A stretch of 64,000 bases of DNA from Rhodovulum sp. P5 (GTDB taxonomy: Bacteria > Pseudomonadota > Alphaproteobacteria > Rhodobacterales > Rhodobacteraceae), in NCBI RefSeq assembly GCF_002079305.1, contig NZ_CP015040.1, positions 87,484 to 151,483 on the forward strand, in the 5' to 3' direction. A program made the position numbers and the translations under genes. Under the pieces are notes generated by a model that ran no database searches, had not been told where the DNA came from, and was given only the letters and a program-made list of their open reading frames with translations. Each line of letters starts with the position of its first letter. The stretch's first letter is position 1. This document shows, in pieces, positions 52,333 to 59,953 of the stretch.

Positions 52333-53457
52333 TCAGGCCGTCTTGTATTCGGACCAGAAGTCGTTCCAGTCCTCAAGGCTTTGCTGCTGCGGGATATCGC
52401 GGAAGAACAGCCGCCCCTCTTTCAACAGGCGGAGCGGCGACTGGTCGTGCCCCTCGATCAGGCCGGAGCGGTCGGCCTCGGCCGGGTTGGCGTCCTGAAT
52501 CGCCTTCCAGCCCGACTTGGTCGGCGACAGGCCCGGATAGGCGGCCATCTGGATCGACTTCACCTGACCTTCGGGGCTCAGCATGTACTGGATGAACTTC
52601 GTCAGGATCTCGTGCTTCTTGGTGCCCTTGCCGATGGAATAGCTTTCGGTCCACTGGATGCCGCCTTCCTCGGGGATGACCGAGGCGACGGGCGCACCGT
52701 CTTTCTGCAACACCCCGGTGATCCAGTCGCCGATGCCCGCCATGGCCAGCATCTCGGCATTCTTGAGCGAGGCAAAGGTTCCGCCATAATCGAAATAGCC
52801 GCCCACCTGCGGTTTCAGGCTGAGGGTCTTGTCCTGCACGGCCTTCCACGCGGCCTTGTCGATATCGAAGGGCGAGGGGCTGTTATTGCCGTTCAACAGA
52901 GAGATCTGGCCAAGATTGGGCAGGTGCCAGTCGAAATGACCCACCTTGCCGGTGACTTTCGGGTTCCAGAAGGCGTTGTAGCTCATCGCCTCTGCGCGGG
53001 TCAGCGCATCGGTGTTGTAGGACACCCCCAAAAGGCCATAGCGCACCATGACCGACCAGAGCTTGTCGCCGGTCCAGTGGCCGGGAAACTTCTGATATTC
53101 GGGCCAATAGTCGTCGAAGGGATAGAGCGAGGGGTCCATCTCCTCGATATAGCCGGCGGCGTTAAGCTGCTGCACGAACTCCGCATCCGACAGGATCAGG
53201 TCGTAGGTGCCCGGCGGCGATTGCGCGATCAGCGCCAGCATGTTGTCCCCGCCGGCATAGTATTTCGGGACGAACTTGACGTTGTTTGCCGCCTCGAACT
53301 CCCCGACGATATCGGGCTCGGCATGCCCATACCATGCAAGCATGTTGATCGTCGTGGGCTCTTGCGCCCAGGCACGGCCGATCATGGGCGCGCTCAGCGC
53401 GACCCCGGCCACGCCTGTCAGCATCCGCCGCCGTGTCATGGAAAGGTGAGAGTGCAA
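52333..53457 (-). CDS. ABC transporter substrate-binding protein (PotD/PotF-like), TTG start likely
   Basis: 374 residues if started at the TTG at 53457, which sits 7 bases after a near-perfect aaggagg (53466-53473). The ATG at 53439 (MTRRRMLTGVAGVALSA) is 25 bases from that site. Either start keeps the twin-arginine-type signal (TRRRML) ending near AWAQ. The mature protein has the extracellular solute-binding fold (INMLAWYGHAEPDIVGEF, YDLILSDAEFVQQL, SYSIGKGTKKHEILTKFIQY). First gene of a five-gene operon: binding protein, two permeases, ATPase, deaminase-like hydrolase. Substrate probably linked to that hydrolase. Confidence 0.92.
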   Translation of the reverse strand: MHSHLSMTRRRMLTGVAGVALSAPMIGRAWAQEPTTINMLAWYGHAEPDIVGEFEAANNVKFVPKYYAGGDNMLALIAQSPPGTYDLILSDAEFVQQLNAAGYIEEMDPSLYPFDDYWPEYQKFPGHWTGDKLWSVMVRYGLLGVSYNTDALTRAEAMSYNAFWNPKVTGKVGHFDWHLPNLGQISLLNGNNSPSPFDIDKAAWKAVQDKTLSLKPQVGGYFDYGGTFASLKNAEMLAMAGIGDWITGVLQKDGAPVASVIPEEGGIQWTESYSIGKGTKKHEILTKFIQYMLSPEGQVKSIQMAAYPGLSPTKSGWKAIQDANPAEADRSGLIEGHDQSPLRLLKEGRLFFRDIPQQQSLEDWNDFWSEYKTA

Positions 53458-53600
53458 GATGAAACCTCCTTGTCGGTCGGCGCGGGCCTGTGGATCGGCG
53501 CCGGTCCTGTTCTGGATCACGCTTCCGGTGATGCGGCCAGAGTAGAGACCCGGAGTCGGATTTGGGAAATTTGCTGTTTGTATATGACCATTAAGGGTTC

Positions 53601-54479
53601 TTATGTATTATCCGCTTCATCCGATTGATGGATATGATCCAGCAAGTGCTGTGCGAGGCCGTGACCGGCCTTGTTGAGCGCGGCGTGTTTATAGAACAAC
53701 CCGATGCGCAGCGGCGCCATGGCCGGAAATCCTTCATCCGCCCGCCCGACGCGCATGCCGGGCAACAGCGTCGCCGGTGTCAGGGCCGTCGCGCCAAGCC
53801 CGGCCTGAACCGCGGCCTGCAATCCGGCGACATCGCGCGACACCAGGACTGAGCGCCAGCTTCGCCCGTTCTGACGCAGCGCATTGCGCATGCGGATGGC
53901 GTATTCGCACGGGTCGGGATGGCGAATGATCGGCAAAGGCAGCTTTGCATCGTATCTGAATGTGTCCTTGACCACCCAGAATGGCGAAACTGGTGTGGTT
54001 TCAACCAGATAGGGCACATCCGTATCGGGTGCGATCGCCACGCAGATATCCAGCCGGTCGGCGGCCAGACGGTCGCGCAGGTCCTTCGACAAAAGACTTT
54101 CGATTTCGATCTTCACGTCCGGATGCTGGGCCGCAAAACCGGCAATCGCCTCCAGCAGGAAGGCATGCGAGAAATCGGTCGGCACCCCCACCCGGATCCA
54201 TCCCGACAGGGCCTCCTCGGAAAAATAGGCAACGATATCGTCGTTCAGGCGCAGCATCTGCCGGGCATACGGGCCAAGCGCCACACCGGCATCGGTCAGC
54301 GCGAATTGCCGCCCCGTGGTGCGGATCAGCTTGGTCTGCAGCAACTCCTCCAGACGCCGGATTTGCAGGCTGATGGCCGGTTGGGTCCGGCCAAGCGCGT
54401 TGGCGGCCCGGGTAAAGCCGCCAAGATCGACAACCGTGACGAAACTGCGCAGCAGGTCGGTGGGAATATTCGTGGGCAT
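53601..54479 (-). CDS. LysR family transcriptional regulator
   Basis: 292 residues from the ATG at 54479 (MPTNIPTDLLRSFVTVVDLGG). Helix-turn-helix at about 8-65 (GGFTRAANALGRTQPAISLQIRRLEELL), then the two-lobed effector domain (WIRVGVPTDFSHAFLLEA). I prefer this start to one at 54530 because the usual LysR N-terminus begins here and the longer version would read through a palindrome at 54493-54520. It lies upstream of the ABC operon on the same strand and divergent from the TIM-barrel/APRT pair, so it probably controls one or both. Confidence 0.92.
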   Translation of the reverse strand: MPTNIPTDLLRSFVTVVDLGGFTRAANALGRTQPAISLQIRRLEELLQTKLIRTTGRQFALTDAGVALGPYARQMLRLNDDIVAYFSEEALSGWIRVGVPTDFSHAFLLEAIAGFAAQHPDVKIEIESLLSKDLRDRLAADRLDICVAIAPDTDVPYLVETTPVSPFWVVKDTFRYDAKLPLPIIRHPDPCEYAIRMRNALRQNGRSWRSVLVSRDVAGLQAAVQAGLGATALTPATLLPGMRVGRADEGFPAMAPLRIGLFYKHAALNKAGHGLAQHLLDHIHQSDEADNT

Positions 54480-54492
54480 TCGTTCATAATTC

Positions 54493-54520
54493 TTGATTAT
54501 GCTTGCATAGCAATAATCAA
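54493..54520. promoter_or_regulatory. Likely LysR binding site
   Basis: ttgattatgct (54493-54503) mirrors agcaataatcaa (54509-54520) with one base difference, an AT-rich dyad between the LysR gene and the divergent TIM-barrel gene. Position and form fit autoregulation and control of the divergent operon. Confidence 0.6.
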
Positions 54521-54575
54521 TTTCTCTCATGCATGACGCTCCGCTACCCCTTGGTCAAATCAAGGGAAGTTTCGG

Positions 54576-55322
54576 ATGCGCCGCTTAAGTCTTCAGCAGT
54601 TGATCGCCTCTGACGTGCCGCTGGTCACCCCGGTTATCCATGTTCAGGACGCCGGACAGGCCCTGCGAAATCTCGACGTGATCGACGGCGCCGGGTGCCC
54701 GGGGGCCTTCCTCATCAACCACGATTTCCCGATGGCGCCGTTCCTGCCCATCCTGCGGGAAATCCGCGCGGCCCGCCCCGATCTCTGGCTGGGGGTCAAC
54801 TTCCTTGCGCAACCGGGCAACATTGCCTTCCCGGTCCTCGGCGATCTGGCGCAGGAGGGGTTTGTGTTCGACGCCTACTGGGCCGATGACGCGCGGATCG
54901 ACGAACGCGCCGCACAGCAGACCGAGGCCGACGAAATCGCCCGCATCCGTGAGATCAGCGGGTGGGACGGGCTCTATCTCGGCGGTGTCGCCTTCAAGAA
55001 ACAGCGCCCGGTGGCCCCGGCGGACTACACCACCGCCGCGCGCACGGCCCTGCCCTATATGGATGTGGTCTGCACCTCGGGCATCGCGACGGGCAAGGAG
55101 GCCGATCTTGGCAAGATCGAGACGTTCCGTGCTGCACTAGGAACCAAGCCGTTGGCACTGGCCTCGGGCATCACGCCGGAAAACGCGGCCCGCTATGCCG
55201 ACGTCGTCGATCTCTTCCTCGTCGCCACCGGCATCAACTTCGACGGCGACTTCTACAACATAGACCCGGCCAGACTGGATGCATTGCTGGCCGCCCTCAC
55301 GCGCCAGGGAGAACGCACATGA
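54576..55322 (+). CDS. TIM-barrel protein, BtpA/SgcQ-like
   Basis: 248 residues. Alternating strand/helix pattern with LVTPVIHVQDAGQALRNLDV, GAGCPGAFLINHDF, LWLGVNFLAQPG, YLGGVAFKKQRPV, VCTSGIATGKEADLGKI and LALASGITPENAARYADVVD: a TIM barrel with the phosphate-binding type GI late segment, resembling BtpA-like or phosphoribosyl-related barrels. No catalytic reaction can be assigned. Its stop overlaps the APRT-like start (ATGA), so the two likely act in one pathway, probably on a phosphoribosylated or ribosyl compound. Confidence 0.7.
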   Translation: MRRLSLQQLIASDVPLVTPVIHVQDAGQALRNLDVIDGAGCPGAFLINHDFPMAPFLPILREIRAARPDLWLGVNFLAQPGNIAFPVLGDLAQEGFVFDAYWADDARIDERAAQQTEADEIARIREISGWDGLYLGGVAFKKQRPVAPADYTTAARTALPYMDVVCTSGIATGKEADLGKIETFRAALGTKPLALASGITPENAARYADVVDLFLVATGINFDGDFYNIDPARLDALLAALTRQGERT

Positions 55323-55966
55323 CCGCAGACAAAGGCCCCCGTGACGACCGTTGGTACCTGTCCCTGATGTCGCCCAACACCAAGGGGCCGAACTTCGCCT
55401 GGCTCGATCCGACCTCGATCTACATCAATTCCGAGGCGTTCAACGACCTGCTCGACGATCTTTGTGCCGAGTTGGACGCGGACGACATCGACGTTGTTGC
55501 AGGCCTCGACGCGATGGGGTTTGTCCTCGGGGCGGCGCTGGCGGCCCGGCTGAAGCGTGGGTTCCTGCCGATCCGCAAGGCTGGCAAGCTTTGCGTCGAC
55601 ACGGACAAGGTGAGCTATGGCAACTATTCCGGGCGGACGCAGGACATGGAGATGCGCACCCCCGCCTTCGCGCCCGGAACGCGCGTTCTGCTGGCTGACC
55701 AGTGGGTCGAAACCGGCGGGACGATGGACGGCGCCATCCGTCTGGTCGAACGGCAGGGCGGCACCGTCGCGGGCATCGCGACCATCACGATGGAAGACAA
55801 CGACAAGACGGCCGGCTATCGCGCCGCCTACAAGGTGGTCAGCGCCGTTCTTCCCGGAACCCGCTGGCAGACCGAGGCCAACGCCCAGAGCCTGTCGAGC
55901 TTTCAGACCTACGCCGCCGAACGCACATTCCCAACCGCCGGACGCACATCGCCCCCGGGGCCCTGA
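55319..55966 (+). CDS. Adenine phosphoribosyltransferase-like protein
   Basis: 215 residues from the ATG at 55319 after a gggag. The PRPP-binding motif is VLLADQWVETGGTMDGAI (about residues 123-140), and GFLPIRKAGKL (about 81-91) matches the APRT flexible-loop region. It would couple a nucleobase to PRPP. The usual DD pair of the PRPP loop is DQ here, which may change the substrate. Together with a deaminase-like enzyme and an importer nearby this suggests nucleobase or analogue salvage. Confidence 0.85.
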   Translation: MTADKGPRDDRWYLSLMSPNTKGPNFAWLDPTSIYINSEAFNDLLDDLCAELDADDIDVVAGLDAMGFVLGAALAARLKRGFLPIRKAGKLCVDTDKVSYGNYSGRTQDMEMRTPAFAPGTRVLLADQWVETGGTMDGAIRLVERQGGTVAGIATITMEDNDKTAGYRAAYKVVSAVLPGTRWQTEANAQSLSSFQTYAAERTFPTAGRTSPPGP

Positions 55967-56010
55967 GGGTCCATCGCAAACCGCAGCGACACGGCCCAGC
56001 CCTATTTGGC

Positions 56011-56496
56011 TCAGGGCGCAGGGGTAAGCGCGTAGATCGGGGCCGGCCCCTGCGGGATGACGGTGAAACGCCCCCTGACCCGAATGATCCGACTGAAGCT
56101 TACGGATTGCTCCAGCAGATAACTGTCGGGCGCCACCCGCAGAACGACGCCACCGCGCACATCGCAAGACTCTAGGCTGCCCGGAACGAAGAAGAATTCC
56201 TCCGGTGCATCCAAGTAGGGGTTCTTGTCGATACATTCGGCGTTGTAGTCCCCGGTTCCGATGGGAACGTCGATCAAAACGTCCAGTTCCACACTGTGAC
56301 CCGCCAAGTCCGGCAGCGTTTGAACGAAACGCGCGTTGTCCGCGGCACAGCGGGGATAGTTGCACAGCATCATGTCGACGAGACGGAAATCCGCAGCCGA
56401 CGCGACTTGCGCCCCGGGCCCCTGCGTGACGAGCCCGAGAAGGACGGCGCAGGCACCGCGCCCTGCCATCCGCAGGATGGGGCCGGGCCGTTTCAT
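56011..56496 (-). CDS. Exported protein of unknown function
   Basis: 161 residues from the ATG at 56496, overlapping the upstream stop (ATGA). Signal peptide ends near residue 34 (QVASAAD). Mature part has four Cys residues (MLCNYPRCAADN, AECIDKN, ESCDVRGG) that could form disulfides. Beta-rich. No family recognised. Forms a pair with the preceding secreted gene. Confidence 0.65.
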   Translation of the reverse strand: MKRPGPILRMAGRGACAVLLGLVTQGPGAQVASAADFRLVDMMLCNYPRCAADNARFVQTLPDLAGHSVELDVLIDVPIGTGDYNAECIDKNPYLDAPEEFFFVPGSLESCDVRGGVVLRVAPDSYLLEQSVSFSRIIRVRGRFTVIPQGPAPIYALTPAP

Positions 56497-57299
56497 TCGC
56501 AAAATCCGCCCATGTCCAAAAAGCTCCAGAATTCCTTTTCCTTTTCATAGGCGATGCGCATGATCCCACCGTCGAACAGGCCCCAGCCTGCGAAGAACGG
56601 GACCGCCTCGGGATGCTTCTCAAGCAGAAGGTGGCCGAACCCCGCATCCTGCGTCTTGGCAAGCACATCCCCCGACATCCGGAAGGCCGCCATCGCATCG
56701 ATTGCCGGACCAATCAGCACGCAGGAGCCAGAGGCAAAAAGAATATTGTCCAGGTACATTCCCGGGGCGGCGTCGAGGAGATCGAGGTAGGACCGGACGA
56801 CGTTCTCGACATCACTCGCGGTGCCCACCTGCGAAAACCCCTCGTAGCGAAGCCTGAAACTGATGCCCTGCTGCTCCGCCCGGGCTTTCACCGCCTCGAT
56901 GAAATGGGCACGGATATCGCTGGGGGCCGTGCCCTCTGAGACGTCTGTATCGCTGGTGTAATCCGCCTGTGGCACGACCGCGACAAAGCCTTTGCCGGCA
57001 GAGCAATAGGTATCCGCCGGCACGAGGCCCTGCGCCATGTAGTCGGACTTGCGCCGCTCGAAACTTTCGGCGGGAACGTCGCCGATCATGATCGCATACC
57101 AGCCGTTTCGGGTCTGCACGACACGCAGGGTGGATTTGAACGTATCGGGCAGATCGTTCTCGACATAGGCGCGCACGTCTTCAAGGGTCGGCCTAGAGGC
57201 CACCGTGACGGCACACATGCCCTCGGGCACGATCTGGGCCGGGGCCTGCTGGGTGATCAGGGCGGCACATAGGGACAGGGAAAGAACGGCTGGTCTCAC
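56493..57299 (-). CDS. Exported protein with SPOR-like N-terminal region
   Basis: 268 residues, GTG start at 57299 with aaagg upstream. Signal peptide ends near residue 22 (QQAPAQ). The next 75 residues (CAVTVASRPTLEDVRAYVEN, VVQTRNGWYAIMIGDVPAES) follow the layout of a SPOR-type repeat, which in other proteins binds denuded peptidoglycan. The rest has Cys pairs and no known domain. Function inferred only as envelope-associated. Confidence 0.6.
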   Translation of the reverse strand: MRPAVLSLSLCAALITQQAPAQIVPEGMCAVTVASRPTLEDVRAYVENDLPDTFKSTLRVVQTRNGWYAIMIGDVPAESFERRKSDYMAQGLVPADTYCSAGKGFVAVVPQADYTSDTDVSEGTAPSDIRAHFIEAVKARAEQQGISFRLRYEGFSQVGTASDVENVVRSYLDLLDAAPGMYLDNILFASGSCVLIGPAIDAMAAFRMSGDVLAKTQDAGFGHLLLEKHPEAVPFFAGWGLFDGGIMRIAYEKEKEFWSFLDMGGFCE

Positions 57300-57466
57300 G
57301 GCCGGGAACCTTTCTGAATTTTATTTTACGACAAGGGGTTAGGCCGGCGATCCTTGATGAGCACGCGGATTGACGCGACGGTCGCCGGTTCTGGTGGGGC
57401 GGTCAAGCCGACACCGGCCCCCTGCGGCGATGTCGCGCCGCAGCCGTTCGCGTGCCGGACACGGGA

Positions 57467-58252
57467 TCAGGGCAGCGCGAGGATGACGTGGCTCGACTTG
57501 ATCAGCGCCGTCGCCGCGTCGCCCGGTTGCAGGTTCAGCGTCTCCGCGCTGTCGCGGGTGATCGTGGCGGCCATCGTCTTCTCTCCCCCAAGGTCGAGGA
57601 CGATCTCGCTGTTCACAGGCCCGTCGGTGCGGGCGCTCACAGTGCCCGAAAGCCGGTTCCTGACCGATAGCGGCCCAATCTCGGTGCCACCGGCAAGGAT
57701 CACGAAGCTCGACTTGACCAGCGCAAAGACCTCCACCCCCGGCGCCAGCCCCATCTCGGCCGCGCTTCTGCCGGTGATGACCGAGGCAAGGCTTTGCCCG
57801 CCGCCGATATCCATCACCACTTCGGCGCTGACCGTGCTTTCCTTTACCGAGGTCACGGTGGCGCGATACGCATTGCGGGCCGAGGTCTTCATCATCAGGC
57901 TCCACAGCAGATCATTGGGGTCAAGGTCGATCCGGGCATCGAGCGCCGCCACCACCCGCGCCAGACCGTCCTGGATGACGGCGTAGGCTGCGATGACGTT
58001 CTCGCCCGCGGGCGTCAGTTGTGCACCGCCCCCCGCCCGCCCGCCGGGCGCGGCGGTCACCAGCGGGGTGGCAAAGACGTTGTTCATCGCCTGCACGCCG
58101 TCCCAGGCCGCCTTGTAGGACAGACCCACCTCCCGCGCCGCGGCCGAGATCGATCCGGTACGCCCGACCGCGGCAAGCAGAGCCACACGGTCCGCCCCCA
58201 TCCGGGCCCCGGTGCGTTCCAGCGTCAGGGCGCTGCGCAGGTTCTCTGTCAT
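57467..58252 (-). CDS. modE: ModE-type molybdate-responsive regulator
   Basis: 261 residues from the ATG at 58252. N-terminal winged helix (about 15-110; LLAAVGRTGSISAAAREVGLSYKAAWDGV). Then two Mop/TOBE domains (about 125-190, ARNAYRATVTSVKESTVSAE; and about 195-260, VRNRLSGTVSARTDGPVNSE), the molybdate-binding pair of full-length ModE. No modABC is in the window, but a molybdenum hydroxylase operon lies about 1.2 kb away, a plausible target. Confidence 0.9.
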   Translation of the reverse strand: MTENLRSALTLERTGARMGADRVALLAAVGRTGSISAAAREVGLSYKAAWDGVQAMNNVFATPLVTAAPGGRAGGGAQLTPAGENVIAAYAVIQDGLARVVAALDARIDLDPNDLLWSLMMKTSARNAYRATVTSVKESTVSAEVVMDIGGGQSLASVITGRSAAEMGLAPGVEVFALVKSSFVILAGGTEIGPLSVRNRLSGTVSARTDGPVNSEIVLDLGGEKTMAATITRDSAETLNLQPGDAATALIKSSHVILALP

Positions 58253-58779
58253 CCTCGCTCGTCCTTCTTGCCGACGCACCCGAACGTCATAGCCCGAAGG
58301 GCGCCGCCCTGCCACTGTTGCGTGCGGCCGCCCCTCACCCGATGCAGGGCGTCGTGCCCGAGGACCACGGCGCATCGCACCAGACGCGCGGGCAGGCGGG
58401 AGTGGCGCCGGCATGGCCCGGCACAGGGTGACCCGACCGGGCATCGGCCAGAGGACACAGAAACGCGCTTGCCGCAGTCGGCAAAGCGGCGCCTTGGCGG
58501 GCGGCATCGTCTTGCCGGTGCGTGGTCCGCAGGGGCTCGTCATGTGAGGGAGAGCGGGAAGCCGGTCTTTGATGCGGAACCCGTCGCCCGGCACCATCGG
58601 AGTGCAGACGTCGTGCGGATTGCAATGGCGTGGCTTTGCGCGATGTCGTCGGCATGGCAGTCTCCCTTCGTTGACAGGGGAAAATCCCTCTGCCGTGAAG
58701 GTATCCTGCCAGATCGGTGCTGATGGCCGGCTGACCCCTCGCGTCAGCGCACCATCAGCTTCGCCCCGGACCTGCCGCG
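58253..58779. other. Intergenic region upstream of modE
   Basis: About 530 bp with no gene I can support. Open frames here are short, overlap on all frames and have no family resemblance. It must contain the modE promoter. No riboswitch or clear hairpin was recognised. Confidence 0.4.
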
Positions 58780-59388
58780 TTATGGGTGAACCCCGATATC
58801 CGCGCCTGTCTCGATGATCGCATGAAAGATCCGGACGGCCCGTTCGGACCGGGCCTTGCAGTCCCCCAGATCCGGCGCGGGCAAGGTGCCGATCACGCGG
58901 CGAAGCTGTTGATCGCCCACCAGCAGGTCGATGAACAGCGCCGCAAGGGCCTCTGGCTGACCGGCATCGGGATAGATGCGGCACAGCAGATCGGTCAGCA
59001 GGGGCAAGACGCTCTCCCGCCCCGCGGCCGCAATCGCGCGGCCGGTCTCGCCCCCCATATCGGCGGCGGCCACACGGTTGAGCGCCACGGCGCGGTCCGA
59101 CAGGATGTCGTGCAGCAGCACCGTTCCGAACTCAACAAGCGCGGCTTCCGGCGCCTCCGCCTCCAGCGCCGACAAAAGCCGGTCCCGCGCGGCCTCGGCA
59201 GTGCTTGCCACCATGGCGCGAAACAATCCAAGCTTGTCGCCATACCAGGCGTAAAGTGTCTCGTTGGACGCTTTTGCGCGCTTGGCGATGGCCAGCATCG
59301 AGGCACCGGAAAAGCCACGCTCAACCAGGACCTCGTAGGCGGCCTTTTCGATCCGCAAGCGGCGGGCGGCTTTCCGGTCGTCGGTCAT
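58780..59388 (-). CDS. TetR family regulator of the molybdenum hydroxylase
   Basis: 202 residues from the ATG at 59388 ([21 protein letters not shown]), 9 bases after an agggag; a GTG six bases upstream is the only other choice. Helix-turn-helix at about 12-55 ([31 protein letters not shown]), then a helical ligand domain. Divergent from the hydroxylase genes; two copies of a palindrome lie in the shared promoter. Confidence 0.92.
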   Translation of the reverse strand: MTDDRKAARRLRIEKAAYEVLVERGFSGASMLAIAKRAKASNETLYAWYGDKLGLFRAMVASTAEAARDRLLSALEAEAPEAALVEFGTVLLHDILSDRAVALNRVAAADMGGETGRAIAAAGRESVLPLLTDLLCRIYPDAGQPEALAALFIDLLVGDQQLRRVIGTLPAPDLGDCKARSERAVRIFHAIIETGADIGVHP

Positions 59389-59412
59389 CGGCACAATCTC
59401 CCTTGACCGGAG

Positions 59413-59458
59413 CCGTACGCATCATTACGGATTGCCGCAACCGTACACATCATTACGG
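59413..59458. promoter_or_regulatory. Duplicated TetR operator
   Basis: ccgtacgcatcattacgg at 59413-59430 and ccgtacacatcattacgg at 59441-59458: two near-identical 18-bp palindromes (ccgta, 8 bases, tacgg) with starts 28 bp apart, in the 91-bp gap between the TetR gene and the divergent hydroxylase gene. Confidence 0.8.
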
Positions 59459-59479
59459 TTTTTGATTCCGGATTGTGCC

Positions 59480-59953
59480 ATGCGCTACACCCTGAACCTG
59501 AATGGCAAGGACACCGCGGTAGAGGCGGACGACCCGGATATGCCGCTGGTCTTCGTCCTGCGCGATCTGCTTGGGCTTCGCGGCACGAAATACACCTGCC
59601 TCGAAGGGGCCTGCGGGGCGTGCACGGTTCACATTTACGGGGTCGCGGTACGCGCCTGCCAGATCCCGGTCAGCGATTGCGAGGGCGCGGCCATTGTCAC
59701 CATCGAAGGGCTCTCGACCGCGGGGGATCACCCGGTGCAGCAGGCATGGCTGGAAGAGCGCGTTCCGCAATGCGGCTGGTGCCAGCCGGGGCAGATCATG
59801 CAGGCCGCCGCGCTGATCGCCGAAGACCCCGCGCCCAGCGAAGAGGACATTGCCACCGGGATGAGCGGCAACCTGTGCCGGTGCGGCACCGCGCCCCGCA
59901 TCCTCAAGGCCGTGGCCCGCGCCGCGGAAATCACGCGGCGAGACGCGCAATGA
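59480..59953 (+). CDS. Molybdenum hydroxylase, 2Fe-2S subunit (isoquinoline oxidoreductase alpha type)
   Basis: 157 residues from the ATG at 59480. N-terminal plant-type [2Fe-2S] site [11 protein letters not shown] and later RACQ; C-terminal [2Fe-2S] site [11 protein letters not shown] with [10 protein letters not shown]. This is the small subunit of two-subunit xanthine-oxidase-family enzymes that carry electrons from the Mo site to an external acceptor. Stop overlaps the large-subunit start (ATGA). Confidence 0.95.
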   Translation: MRYTLNLNGKDTAVEADDPDMPLVFVLRDLLGLRGTKYTCLEGACGACTVHIYGVAVRACQIPVSDCEGAAIVTIEGLSTAGDHPVQQAWLEERVPQCGWCQPGQIMQAAALIAEDPAPSEEDIATGMSGNLCRCGTAPRILKAVARAAEITRRDAQ

